IMG/VR virus record: IMGVR_UViG_3300023184_000081 | Location: 16,242-80,241 of that record | Origin: a virus | Strand: one strand, 5' to 3' | Length of the DNA stretch: 64,000 bases | Shown here: piece by piece, positions 1 to 8,483 of the stretch | Layout of the letters: each line of letters opens with the position of its first letter | Position numbering within the stretch: the first letter of the stretch is position 1 | The notes under the pieces: generated by a model | The model's input: the letters and a program-made list of their open reading frames with translations, nothing else | Databases searched by the model: none | Told to the model about the DNA's origin: nothing | Position numbers and translations under genes: made by a program

Positions 1-1
1 T

Positions 2-1183
2 CAGTTGAGCACCGGTGCCGTGGATATATGTATAGTTAATCCGACATCTAGTCCTGCATGTCCAGGATATCAAATTGCTATGTGCGCTATTAATGAATTA
101 TTTACTCCATCATGTCCTGGATATCAGCAAGCATATCTCACTCAACAGTGCGGAATAAATTCATTATATGATACTGCATGTCCAGGATACGCAGCCACTT
201 ATTTACAATATCAATGTTCTTTAAGTCCACTATATTCTTCAACGTGTGAAGGTTACGCAGCTGCATATAAGACACAGCAATGCGATCTGGACGGATTATA
301 CGCAAGAGATTGTCCGAATTATGCGGAAGCCTATGCTAGAAGATATGTTCTAAATATTTCCCCAACTACGTCTTATCAAGCTGGGCCAGCGGCGGGTGGT
401 GACCAGTCATCGTATAATAGTCAGAACTCAAATTCCGGACCAGCAACGATGGGCTATAGTGGTCCTGGTGCAACAAACGTCACAACAACCCAACCAGTAA
501 CTTCGATTAGTAATACTGGACAAGTTTCTACTGGAGTTAATTTGACGAGCAATAGCACAGTTAACGCGATTATCTCCGCGCCACCAATGACTGGTCCAAT
601 GGCAACAAATACCAACAATCCTGTTGCTTCCGCTATTGCTCCGGTTCAAACACAAATGGCTGATGGACCAATGGCAACGTCCGCGCCAGCGCAAAGACCA
701 GCAGAATCGTCACCAGAGCAAAGATCATCTACTGCATCTAACGACGGACCAGCAACTGATAGTTCTACACCTGCTCCAAGGCAATCTTCTACATCGGCTC
801 AAGCAAGTCCTGCGCCGCAGCAGAGTAATACTCAAAGTGCTCCGGCACCAACTGCTCGCCAAGAACTTCAAGCCAAACGAGAACAGGCTGCAAAGGCACA
901 AGCAGTTGAAGCCGGAAAGAACTTGGCAAATGAGATGGGCAAGGCAGCGTCAATGGAACAACAGATCTCCGTGCAAAATGTAGTTCTTCAAGCAATGGGT
1001 TATAGTCCAGGATTCGCTGGGTATACAAAGGGATATATCCCCGACGTTGCAGGATATAAATCGCACACAGCATATGCCAATCAAAAGAATGTGGACAACG
1101 CAAGACTAAGTCGTGGTTTATTTGGTGCCACTGATAGATTACATAATGATATGATCGAATCACAATATCAATTAGAAAAATAA
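2..1183 (+). CDS. Cys-repeat structural-type protein, 5' end cut by window edge
   Basis: The reading frame is open to the left edge, so the true start is probably outside the window. The visible N-terminal part holds about five tandem units of roughly 21 residues built around CPGY with paired cysteines (CPGYQIA, CPGYQQAY, CPGYAATY, CEGYAAAY, CPNYAEAY). A long Ser/Thr/Pro/Gln-rich low-complexity linker follows (about residues 125-300), then a C-terminal part with GYSPGFAGY, KGYIPDVAGY and an amphipathic tail. Similar CPGY-type repeats occur in large hypothetical proteins of marine T4-like phages as I recall them; a virion or fibre role is inference. It lies 11 bp upstream of a membrane-anchored coiled-coil protein. 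Function unknown. Confidence 0.7.
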   Translation, partial: QLSTGAVDICIVNPTSSPACPGYQIAMCAINELFTPSCPGYQQAYLTQQCGINSLYDTACPGYAATYLQYQCSLSPLYSSTCEGYAAAYKTQQCDLDGLYARDCPNYAEAYARRYVLNISPTTSYQAGPAAGGDQSSYNSQNSNSGPATMGYSGPGATNVTTTQPVTSISNTGQVSTGVNLTSNSTVNAIISAPPMTGPMATNTNNPVASAIAPVQTQMADGPMATSAPAQRPAESSPEQRSSTASNDGPATDSSTPAPRQSSTSAQASPAPQQSNTQSAPAPTARQELQAKREQAAKAQAVEAGKNLANEMGKAASMEQQISVQNVVLQAMGYSPGFAGYTKGYIPDVAGYKSHTAYANQKNVDNARLSRGLFGATDRLHNDMIESQYQLEK

Positions 1184-1194
1184 AGGAATTATAA

Positions 1195-1791
1195 ATGGCA
1201 GAAGAAATCAAAGACGTCAATGCAAAGATTGACGATCTAGAGGCAGCGGCAAAGAAATACGCAAGTAAAGATACAGTCATTAGCATTGGCGGATATGCAT
1301 TCACTCCGGCAAAATTGATGGTAGCCTTTACTCTTATATCTTCTATCCTTGGTGGTCTTTATGGCACATTTGAGGTATACAAAGATTATCAGGGCATGAA
1401 GAAAAAGATCGCTGAATATGTTTCACCTGATTTAGCTGAACTATATAAGAAAATAGAAGTGCTGGATGCTAATACTAGCAAGATGACTGAATACACCAAT
1501 AACATTAAGAACGATCTGAAGTCGGACGTTCGTAGATTAGAAACTGTAGTCGAGAGTGTTGAAAGAACTACCAAAACAGATCAACGTATGACCGATACTA
1601 CTGTGAAAGAAATTAAACGAGACGCAGATAATACTTTGAAAGAAATTAAGCGTGATGTTGATACTACGCTGAAAGAAGTTAATCGTGAAATCGTGAAGAA
1701 TCAAAAAGAAACAGCCGCTGATATTCGCACAGTAAGAAGTGAAGTTGACGCCAAGATTAAAAAAGCATTGGATAATCCTCTAAGCAATTAA
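1195..1791 (+). CDS. membrane-anchored coiled-coil protein
   Basis: 198 aa. The start is supported by AAAGGAA upstream of ATG 1195. Residues about 36-62 form a hydrophobic segment (MVAFTLISSILGGLYGTF) preceded by a charged N-terminus. The rest, from about residue 85, is a long heptad-like coiled coil with repeated KEIKRDAD/KEIKRDVD/KEVNRE units, which suggests local internal duplication. It sits between the Cys-repeat protein and a holin-like gene, so a late envelope or structural role is possible. No family recognised. Confidence 0.75.
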   Translation: MAEEIKDVNAKIDDLEAAAKKYASKDTVISIGGYAFTPAKLMVAFTLISSILGGLYGTFEVYKDYQGMKKKIAEYVSPDLAELYKKIEVLDANTSKMTEYTNNIKNDLKSDVRRLETVVESVERTTKTDQRMTDTTVKEIKRDADNTLKEIKRDVDTTLKEVNREIVKNQKETAADIRTVRSEVDAKIKKALDNPLSN

Positions 1792-1795
1792 TCAA

Positions 1796-1803
1796 ACTAA
1801 ATA
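1796..1803 (+). promoter_or_regulatory. possible late promoter variant ACTAAATA
   Basis: ACTAAATAGA lies 24 nt before the holin-like ATG. The same octamer recurs at 12249. It differs from the T4 late consensus TATAAATA at the second base. T4-like phages with CTAAATA-type late promoters have been described, but assignment here is tentative. Confidence 0.35.
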
Positions 1804-1826
1804 GAATATAACTAGAAAGAAATAAC

Positions 1827-2183
1827 ATGGAAGAAAAGAAACAAGAAGATTGGATGCAAAAAAAATGGAGACCTGCTATGGGCTGGACTTATATGGTTAT
1901 TTGTTTATTGGATATGGCAGTGTTTCCAGTTATTTGGAGCTTGGCTCAAGTCTTAACTAAGCAACCTCTTTCGCAATGGATGCCGCTTACATTACAGGGT
2001 GCTGGATTATTTCACATTGCAATGGGTGCAGTATTAGGTATTGCAGCGTTTGGTAGAACTCAAGAAAAAGTAGCTGGTGCCGCAAATAATATTGAACCTG
2101 CAAAACCTACAGCGGCACCAATTGGATTTGTATCAACAACTGCTACAAAGAAACCGGTTCCCGCTGAGGATCAATCACTTTAA
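1827..2183 (+). CDS. holin-like small membrane protein
   Basis: 118 aa. A charged N-terminus (EEKKQEDWMQKKWRP) is followed by two or three hydrophobic segments: about residues 17-40 (GWTYMVICLLDMAVFPVIW), a possible short one at 50-60, and about 60-80 (GAGLFHIAMGAVLGIAAFG). The Ala/Pro-rich tail is soluble. The KWRP-GW start and the three-segment layout resemble the 3TM holin family seen in gene transfer agents and marine phages. It would permeabilise the inner membrane for lysis, but no endolysin is adjacent, so the call rests on sequence pattern only. Another small membrane protein is possible. Confidence 0.6.
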   Translation: MEEKKQEDWMQKKWRPAMGWTYMVICLLDMAVFPVIWSLAQVLTKQPLSQWMPLTLQGAGLFHIAMGAVLGIAAFGRTQEKVAGAANNIEPAKPTAAPIGFVSTTATKKPVPAEDQSL

Positions 2184-2192
2184 GGATCTAAT

Positions 2193-2381
2193 ATGAAGTC
2201 ACTAATTTTGATTGGAACGCTACTATTCTTTGGATTGAATAGTAGTGTGTATGCTGCTGAAAGTAAGAAAGTTTGTAAAAATGTAACTGCAAAAGGTAAG
2301 ACGACTGAAAAATGTAGAACGGTGAAAATTCACAAAAAACTTGATGGCAAAAAGATTCCGGAAAAGGCGAAGAAAAAATAA
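2193..2381 (+). CDS. small exported basic protein with signal peptide
   Basis: 62 aa. It begins with a clear Sec-type signal peptide (MKSLILIGTLLFFGLNSSVYA, cleavage likely after VYA). The mature part is about 40 residues, strongly basic, with two cysteines (VCKNV and KCRTV) that could form one disulfide. AAGGATCTAATATG provides the ribosome site. The stop codon overlaps the next ATG (TAATG), so the two are translationally coupled. Likely periplasmic; function unknown. Confidence 0.7.
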   Translation: MKSLILIGTLLFFGLNSSVYAAESKKVCKNVTAKGKTTEKCRTVKIHKKLDGKKIPEKAKKK

Positions 2382-2692
2382 TGGATAATATATTGATTAT
2401 ACGATTAATTAGTGGTGAAGAAGTTATTGCGAATATGTCACTGTTAGAATCAAGCGTCACCTTAAAAGCACCCGCATCTATAATTATTCAATCTGGACGA
2501 GATGGGCGACCATCTATGGGATTGGCTGACTATTTGATGTTTGCAGATAATAAAGAAATTAGAATTTCAACAGAACATATTCTATTTTCATACGAGCCGA
2601 ATGCAGATATCAGAAATGCGTATAATTCGGCATTTGGTTCTGGAATAGTTGTAGCAAAAACTACAGGAAATATTATTCCTTTTTCAAAATAA
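2381..2692 (+). CDS. small conserved protein, possibly Sm-like beta-barrel
   Basis: 103 aa. It starts MDNILIIRLISGEEVIA and alternates hydrophobic strands with turns, then ends with an amphipathic helix (ADIRNAYNSAFGSG). The opening (x-ILIIRLISGEEVIANM) resembles Sm/LSM-like small beta-barrels of T4-like phages, where binding partners are not known to me. It is coupled to the upstream exported protein and ends just before the gp43 promoter. Fold assignment is inference. Confidence 0.65.
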   Translation: MDNILIIRLISGEEVIANMSLLESSVTLKAPASIIIQSGRDGRPSMGLADYLMFADNKEIRISTEHILFSYEPNADIRNAYNSAFGSGIVVAKTTGNIIPFSK

Positions 2693-2695
2693 GCC

Positions 2696-2724
2696 TTTAC
2701 ATTTAGTTGTATATGAAGTATAAT
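2696..2724 (+). promoter_or_regulatory. early promoter of gp43
   Basis: TTTACA (2696-2701), 17-bp spacer, TATAAT (2719-2724). It begins right after the upstream stop codon and shares GCCTTTACATTTAG with the other early promoters of this window. Confidence 0.8.
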
Positions 2725-2749
2725 ACTATATTGACTTATTGGAAATACT

Positions 2750-5251
2750 TTGAGCAAATTCTATACATCAGCTATTCTATGGGGAGATAATGTTCTTGTT
2801 CGTGGGTATGATGACGACGGAGCATTCTCCAAAAAGATACACTACAAACCGAAACTATTCGCTCTAGCTAAAACTAAATCAGCTGCGACTTGGTCGAGCA
2901 TTGAAGGACTACCTCTAGAACCAATAGAGTTTGATTCAGTCACTGAAGCTAAAAACTTCATCGAAAATTATAAAAATGTTACAGGGTTTCCTATCTATGG
3001 ATTTTCTAGATATGAATATGCGTGGCTGAATGAAGAATATCGAAATGAAGTTGTATACGATGTTGATAGAATTCGTGTCGCTAATATCGATATCGAAGTA
3101 TACTCTGGAAACGGATTTCCGAATGTAAGTTCTGCGAGTGAAGAAATTACTGCAATCACACTTAAGAAAGACAAAATTTTCTATGTGTTTGGCTGTAATA
3201 ATTATGAGCCTGAACGTGACGATGTAAAATATATTCATTGTAAGAATGAAAGGCATCTATTGAAGGCGTTCTTAGATGAATGGGAACGCTACGGCGCTCC
3301 CGATATTCTGACTGGATGGAATATATCTTTCTTCGATATTCCATATCTAGTCAATCGTATTCGTCAAGTTCTTGATGAAAAAGAATGTAAACGTCTTTCG
3401 CCATGGAAGCATATAAATGAGAAGACGACTAAATTCATGGGAAAAGAACATACATTAATAACAATCGTTGGTGTTGCAGTTCTTGATTATCTTGAGATGT
3501 ATAAGAAGTTCACATACACTCAGCAAGAATCTTATCGTCTAGATCATATAGCATTCACTGAACTTGGTGAAAAGAAATTAGATTTTCACGAACTGGGTTA
3601 CGAAACTCTTCATGAATTTTATGAAAACGATTTCGTTAATTACATCAATTATAATATTCGAGATGTTGAGCTTGTAGATAAACTAGACGATAAGATGAAA
3701 CTTATTGAGATGGTTTTAACTCTAGCATATGACGCCAAAGTCAATATGGCTGATACTTTCACGCAAGTTAAGATGTGGGATGTTATCATTCATAATCATC
3801 TATATAAAAAGAATATTGCTATTCCGCTTTCTGGAGGAGGTCATAAGTCCGAACAATTTATTGGTGCTTATGTTAAGGATCCACAAGTCGGATCGAGCGA
3901 TTGGGTAATATCATTCGACTTGAATTCATTGTATCCACACTTGATCATGCAGTATAATATTTCTCCAGAAACTATGCTGAAGGGTAAGAAGGCAGATATA
4001 TCTATTGATCACTTCTTGAGTGATAAACCACTTCCTCTTATCGATGGATATTGTCTTGCACCAAATGGAAGCTATTTTAAAAATGATAAGCAAGGATTCC
4101 TTCCTGAAATTATGGAAAGGCTCTATGCAGATAGAACGATCTATAAAGAGAAGATGATTGTTTCTCAAAAGAAATATGAAGTAGCAAAAACTCCAGAAGA
4201 GAAGAAAAAGTATTCTAAAGAAATATCACGTTTCAAGAATATGCAGTTGGCTAGAAAAGTGCAATTGAATTCTGCTTACGGCGCGATTGGTAATCAGTAT
4301 TTTAGATTCTTTGACATAGATCACGCAACTGCAATTACCATGGGCGGACAGTTAGCTATTCGTTGGGCAGAAAATCATTTGAACATCTATATAAATAGAT
4401 TGTTAAAAACAAATGAAATCGATTATGTTATTGCATCCGATACGGACAGTCTATACATTACTTTTGGTAGGCTTGTGCAGAGTGTTTTTAAAGATAGAGA
4501 CAACATTTCAAAAGAAAGAATTGTCGAATTCTTGGATAGGATTGCACGCGAGAAATTTGAACCTGTTATTGATGATATTTACCAGAGACTTGCTGAAAGA
4601 TGCAGTGCTTTCCAACAGAAAATGAACATGAAGCGAGAGGTTATCGCTGATAGAGGAATATGGACAGCTAAAAAAAGATATATTCTAAACGTGTATGATA
4701 GTGAGGGTGTTCGTTATGCAAAACCTAAACTGAAGATGATGGGCGTCGAAACAGTTAAATCATCCACTCCGTCTAGTTGTAGAGCAGCATTGACAGAGTC
4801 TTTGAATATTATCATGAATAATAGCGAAGAACGAATGCAAGAATATATCAAAGAGTTTAAGAAGAAATTTAAAACTCTACCGTTTGAGGATATATCGTTT
4901 CCAAGAAGTGTTCAGAATGTTCAATTCTATTCTAAGGAAACGAAAGCTATACCGATTGCAGTCCGAGGTGCGATTACATTCAATAAGGCTCTCAAAGATT
5001 TTAAACTAACAAAAAAATATGAGTCGATTAAAGATGGCGAGAAGATAAAATACTGCTATATGAAGATGCCAAATCCATTGCATGAAAATATTTTATCTAT
5101 TGTATCCATTCTTCCTAAAGAATTTAAAATCAATGCATATGTGGATTACGATTTGCAATTCGAAAAGGCGTTTCTTGATCCATTGCGATCAATATTAAAT
5201 GTGATTCACTGGAAAGAAGAACCGATTGCATCTCTAGAAAACTTTTTTTAA
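2750..5251 (+). CDS. 43: family B DNA polymerase (T4 gp43 type)
   Basis: 833 aa, the replicative polymerase with proofreading. The exonuclease domain shows the DxE motif in NIDIEVYS (about residue 114), a second motif around GWNISFFDIP, and YNIRDVELV as the third. Polymerase motif A is DLNSLYPHLIMQYN, motif B is KVQLNSAYGAIGN and motif C is ASDTDSLYI with both catalytic Asp. Length is near that of T4-like marine phages (T4 is 898). The start is TTG at 2750, preceded by TTGGA; no better ATG precedes the conserved N-terminus. It has its own early promoter and is followed by small genes with short gaps. No intein or intron is visible. Confidence 0.97.
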   Translation: MSKFYTSAILWGDNVLVRGYDDDGAFSKKIHYKPKLFALAKTKSAATWSSIEGLPLEPIEFDSVTEAKNFIENYKNVTGFPIYGFSRYEYAWLNEEYRNEVVYDVDRIRVANIDIEVYSGNGFPNVSSASEEITAITLKKDKIFYVFGCNNYEPERDDVKYIHCKNERHLLKAFLDEWERYGAPDILTGWNISFFDIPYLVNRIRQVLDEKECKRLSPWKHINEKTTKFMGKEHTLITIVGVAVLDYLEMYKKFTYTQQESYRLDHIAFTELGEKKLDFHELGYETLHEFYENDFVNYINYNIRDVELVDKLDDKMKLIEMVLTLAYDAKVNMADTFTQVKMWDVIIHNHLYKKNIAIPLSGGGHKSEQFIGAYVKDPQVGSSDWVISFDLNSLYPHLIMQYNISPETMLKGKKADISIDHFLSDKPLPLIDGYCLAPNGSYFKNDKQGFLPEIMERLYADRTIYKEKMIVSQKKYEVAKTPEEKKKYSKEISRFKNMQLARKVQLNSAYGAIGNQYFRFFDIDHATAITMGGQLAIRWAENHLNIYINRLLKTNEIDYVIASDTDSLYITFGRLVQSVFKDRDNISKERIVEFLDRIAREKFEPVIDDIYQRLAERCSAFQQKMNMKREVIADRGIWTAKKRYILNVYDSEGVRYAKPKLKMMGVETVKSSTPSSCRAALTESLNIIMNNSEERMQEYIKEFKKKFKTLPFEDISFPRSVQNVQFYSKETKAIPIAVRGAITFNKALKDFKLTKKYESIKDGEKIKYCYMKMPNPLHENILSIVSILPKEFKINAYVDYDLQFEKAFLDPLRSILNVIHWKEEPIASLENFF

Positions 5252-5259
5252 GGATTAAT

Positions 5260-5631
5260 ATGACCACCCACGCAGTAGTTCCCGCAGAGTATCTTTCATT
5301 GGATTATGGATTTTCGGCTGTTGATGAAAGTGCTATAAAGCCAATTGAGTCCATATCGACGACAGAACAAGCTATTCCTTCTCAGGATATTCAACGTCTT
5401 GAAGAAAAAATAGACGCGCTTACTTCACTAGTATTTCAATTGGAACAACGTGGAGACGAAAATATAACTGAAGCGCAGTTGAAAGATAAGATACACAAAC
5501 TAGAACAGATTATCGTTCCGCTTCTAAATAATCTTTTAAAGACTGCAGATAAGGAATATATCTTATGGCCGAATCGTGGTCCAATAGTTCAAAAACAATT
5601 GGATGCAGTATTAGCTATTACAAGAGGCTAA
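5260..5631 (+). CDS. conserved small phage protein with coiled coil
   Basis: 123 aa. A Ser/Glu-rich N-terminus is followed by a coiled coil (IQRLEEKIDALTSLVFQLEQ) and a conserved-looking C-terminus with EYILWPNRGPIVQKQ. This WPNR ending recurs in hypothetical proteins of T4-like marine phages as I recall them. AAGGATTAATATG gives a good ribosome site. It lies 8 bp after gp43 and abuts the PP-loop gene. Function unknown. Confidence 0.7.
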   Translation: MTTHAVVPAEYLSLDYGFSAVDESAIKPIESISTTEQAIPSQDIQRLEEKIDALTSLVFQLEQRGDENITEAQLKDKIHKLEQIIVPLLNNLLKTADKEYILWPNRGPIVQKQLDAVLAITRG

Positions 5632-6450
5632 ATGATTGATAAGTTACTATGTAATGAGATACAGAAAAATTCTAAATCAGGATCTGTAGCTGTTTTAATG
5701 TCTGGTGGTGTTGATAGTATTTCTTGCGCTTTCTCTGCACATAGATTAGGTAAGAAAGTTCATGTGTATACGTTTCATTTAGAAAACGATCCTTCATATG
5801 ATGCAATAAAGGCTATTGAAGTTGCAAAGATCATGAATTGGGATTATACTTTAACTGAAGTTCCTACTAAAAATCTCGAGAGTGATTTTATACATCTAGC
5901 TACAGATATCAAATGCAAAAAGAAGACTCATTTTGAATGCACATTTCCATTTCTATATGTATATCCGAAGATAAAAGAATCTGAGGTAATTTCTGGAATT
6001 GCAGCTGATGGTCATTATGGAGTTTCTAAGAAAGCGTGTATTCATTACAAATCACCAAAATGTAAATTCGATGAATTCCGTATAGATTATTTTTCACAAA
6101 AAAATCCTGCAGGATTGATTCAACAAAAAATTCTAGCTAAACAATATGGTAAGAAATTCATTGCTCCTTATTTAGAATCAAATGTAATTGATTTCTTTCG
6201 ACGGTATGATTGGTATGAATTGAATAAACCATTTCAAAAACATCATGTAGTGAATTCTTTTCCTGAATTTAAAGAAATAGGTAAGTTTAAGAAACATATT
6301 AATCTTCAATTAGGTTCAAACATAGATAAATTATTTGAAACTCTTTTAGAAAACGATAGAATCAATTTCAAGAAACGAATTCGAGTTATGGATATATGTC
6401 GCGATTGGAGTAAATTAGGTAAAAGTTTATATGAAGATCAAAATCAATAA
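5632..6450 (+). CDS. PP-loop ATPase, asparagine-synthetase-like
   Basis: 272 aa. Residues 19-30 carry the PP-loop LMSGGVDSISC, diagnostic of adenine-nucleotide alpha hydrolases that adenylate a substrate and release PPi. The following strand (VHVYTFHLENDPSYDA) fits the same fold. No glutaminase domain is present, so nitrogen would have to come from free ammonia or another nucleophile. The family includes asparagine synthetase C-terminal domains, QueC and TilS; this one looks closest to the asparagine-synthetase type. It overlaps the next gene by 20 bp. The substrate is unknown; a role in base or tRNA modification is possible. Confidence 0.8.
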   Translation: MIDKLLCNEIQKNSKSGSVAVLMSGGVDSISCAFSAHRLGKKVHVYTFHLENDPSYDAIKAIEVAKIMNWDYTLTEVPTKNLESDFIHLATDIKCKKKTHFECTFPFLYVYPKIKESEVISGIAADGHYGVSKKACIHYKSPKCKFDEFRIDYFSQKNPAGLIQQKILAKQYGKKFIAPYLESNVIDFFRRYDWYELNKPFQKHHVVNSFPEFKEIGKFKKHINLQLGSNIDKLFETLLENDRINFKKRIRVMDICRDWSKLGKSLYEDQNQ

Positions 6451-7318
6451 AGACAGATCATTAGCAATTTTTACGGGGATTACACTTTCATTTGTATCCG
6501 CGTGGTATGCCATAACTGGATTAGCTGCTATATTTTCTGCATCGTTTTGGCCAATCATTATAATGGGAACTACTCTAGAGATAGGTAAAATTATTACAGC
6601 TTCTTATCTATACAGAAACTGGAGTATATTACCCTTTCTGATGAAAACTTATTTTTCTATTGCAGTTATTATATTGATGTTTATCACGAGTATGGGTGTT
6701 TTCGGATTTCTTTCTAAAGCACATATAGATCAGAATCAATCTTCAGGTGACGTTCAATCTAAGATAGAAATGATAGACTCTAAGATAGAAAGAGAAAAGA
6801 GTCGGATAGATACTAGTGCGCTCGCCCTCAAACAATTAGATTCTGCAGTCAATAAAATCATTTCAGATAAAGATGCAGAGCAAGGATTACGTTATAGAAA
6901 GAGTCAAGAAAAAGAACGGTTATCAATAAACAAAGAAATTAAAGATGCACAAAAAACTATTGATGAACTTCAAACAGAAAAGATGCCACTAGCAAAAGAG
7001 ATGCGTGCTGCCGAAAAAGAAGTCGGACCTATTCGTTATGTAGCCGAATTAATCTACGGAGAATCTAACAAAGAAATATTAGAGAAAGCAGTGCGATTTA
7101 TGATCATCGCTTTGGTTTTAGTATTAGACCCATTGGCTTTATTACTCATAGTTTCCGCCAATATTAATTATTCGCAGAAATCCAAACCGACAGATATTTC
7201 TAATAAATATTCTATGGAAGCTCGGAAGTGGTTTAAGAGTAACGCAAATGCAGTAGCAACAGATGGTAAGAATTGGATGGAAATGCCAGACGTAACTGTA
7301 ACAAAAACAAAAAAATAA
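6431..7318 (+). CDS. multi-pass membrane protein with central coiled coil
   Basis: 295 aa. Three hydrophobic segments in the first 100 residues (about 13-35, 38-60, 70-95) are followed by a soluble charged coiled coil (about 105-205) with many Lys/Glu heptads, then a fourth hydrophobic segment (MIIALVLVLDPLALLLIVSA, about 222-243) and a basic tail. The layout resembles hypothetical membrane proteins common in T4-like marine phages. It is translationally coupled to the PP-loop gene. Function unknown. Confidence 0.75.
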   Translation: MKIKINKDRSLAIFTGITLSFVSAWYAITGLAAIFSASFWPIIIMGTTLEIGKIITASYLYRNWSILPFLMKTYFSIAVIILMFITSMGVFGFLSKAHIDQNQSSGDVQSKIEMIDSKIEREKSRIDTSALALKQLDSAVNKIISDKDAEQGLRYRKSQEKERLSINKEIKDAQKTIDELQTEKMPLAKEMRAAEKEVGPIRYVAELIYGESNKEILEKAVRFMIIALVLVLDPLALLLIVSANINYSQKSKPTDISNKYSMEARKWFKSNANAVATDGKNWMEMPDVTVTKTKK

Positions 7319-7321
7319 GCC

Positions 7322-7350
7322 TTTACATATCTCGAAATATAGTTTATAAT
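7322..7350 (+). promoter_or_regulatory. early promoter of uvsX-41 operon
   Basis: TTTACA (7322-7327), 17-bp spacer, TATAAT (7345-7350). The mRNA would have a normal leader with AAGGAG before ATG 7374. Confidence 0.85.
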
Positions 7351-7373
7351 ATACTTTATACAAGGAGTTTCAT

Positions 7374-8483
7374 ATGTCGAAATACGATTTTATCAAAAAC
7401 ATGATTAAGGATCTTGGCGATGTTGATACACATTTGGCGGACGATGGTTTACATTCCTCAGAATATTCTGGAGCTATCGATACTGGCTCTTATATTCTTA
7501 ATGCTGCACTAACTGGAAGCATCTACGGCGGAGTTCCAAATAATAAGATCACCGCATTCGCAGGTGAAAGTGCTACAGGAAAAACATTTTTCGTTCTAGG
7601 AATTGCTAAAAGGTTTCTGGACGATAATAAAGATGCAGCAATTTTCTACTATGACACAGAAGCTGCTGTTACTAAACAGATGATGCTTGATCGCGGGATT
7701 GATACGAAACGAGTTATCATTGTTGAAACAGATACCATTCAGAATTTTAGAACTCATGCGATTAAAGTCCTAGATAATTATGCTAAGATCTCGAAGGATG
7801 ATCGTCCTCCAATGCTTATGATTCTAGATTCCTTTGGTATGTTGTCGAGCACGAAAGAAATTTCTGATTCTACTGAAGGTTCAGAAACCAAAGATATGAC
7901 CAAAGCTGCTTTAGCTAAAGCAACCTTTCGAGTGCTTTCATTGAAGCTGGCAAAAATTAATGTTCCTCTGATCATCACCAATCACGTCTATGCAGCTATC
8001 GGTTCTTTCTTTCCTACAAATGAAATTTCTGGCGGATCCGGATTGAAATACGCAGCATCACAGATTGTAATGCTGTCAAAGAAAAAAGATAAAGAGGGAA
8101 CTGAAGTCGTAGGCAATATCATTCACTGCAAGATGCACAAGAGTCGAATGACAAAAGAAAATAAGATGGTTGATGTTAAACTATCTTATTCTAAAGGTCT
8201 AGATCGCTATTATGGATTGTTGGATCTTGCTGAAAAATACGGTATCATTAAGAAGGTCAGCACTCGTTACGAACTTCCAGATGGAACTAAAGTTTTTGGT
8301 AAAACAATTAATGACGAACCAGAAAAATACTTTACAAAAGATCTCCTTGATCAATTAGAAGTTGCAGCTGCTCGTGAATTTAAATATGGACAAGAAACTA
8401 AGTCCGACGATGGATCAATTGAAACTACACAGAAGAAAGTAAATGAGAATCGAATCGACGATACTGAATCATCTGTTGCATGA
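7374..8483 (+). CDS. uvsX: UvsX RecA-like recombinase
   Basis: 369 aa. Walker A is GESATGKTF (about residues 64-72). Walker B-like MLMILDSFG lies near residue 150, and the RecA-type NHVYAAIGSFFPTNEISGG loop follows. It promotes strand invasion for recombination-dependent replication and repair in T4-like phages, working with gp32 and UvsY (not seen in this window). Strong AAGGAG ribosome site. The 3' end overlaps gp41 by 41 bp, so the two are co-expressed. Confidence 0.95.
   Translation: MSKYDFIKNMIKDLGDVDTHLADDGLHSSEYSGAIDTGSYILNAALTGSIYGGVPNNKITAFAGESATGKTFFVLGIAKRFLDDNKDAAIFYYDTEAAVTKQMMLDRGIDTKRVIIVETDTIQNFRTHAIKVLDNYAKISKDDRPPMLMILDSFGMLSSTKEISDSTEGSETKDMTKAALAKATFRVLSLKLAKINVPLIITNHVYAAIGSFFPTNEISGGSGLKYAASQIVMLSKKKDKEGTEVVGNIIHCKMHKSRMTKENKMVDVKLSYSKGLDRYYGLLDLAEKYGIIKKVSTRYELPDGTKVFGKTINDEPEKYFTKDLLDQLEVAAAREFKYGQETKSDDGSIETTQKKVNENRIDDTESSVA

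Noticed and set aside
428-1304. Long reverse and alternate-frame ORFs inside the first gene
   Set aside because: Low-complexity Gln/Ser/Thr coding DNA opens other frames; no ribosome sites and no family-like sequence.
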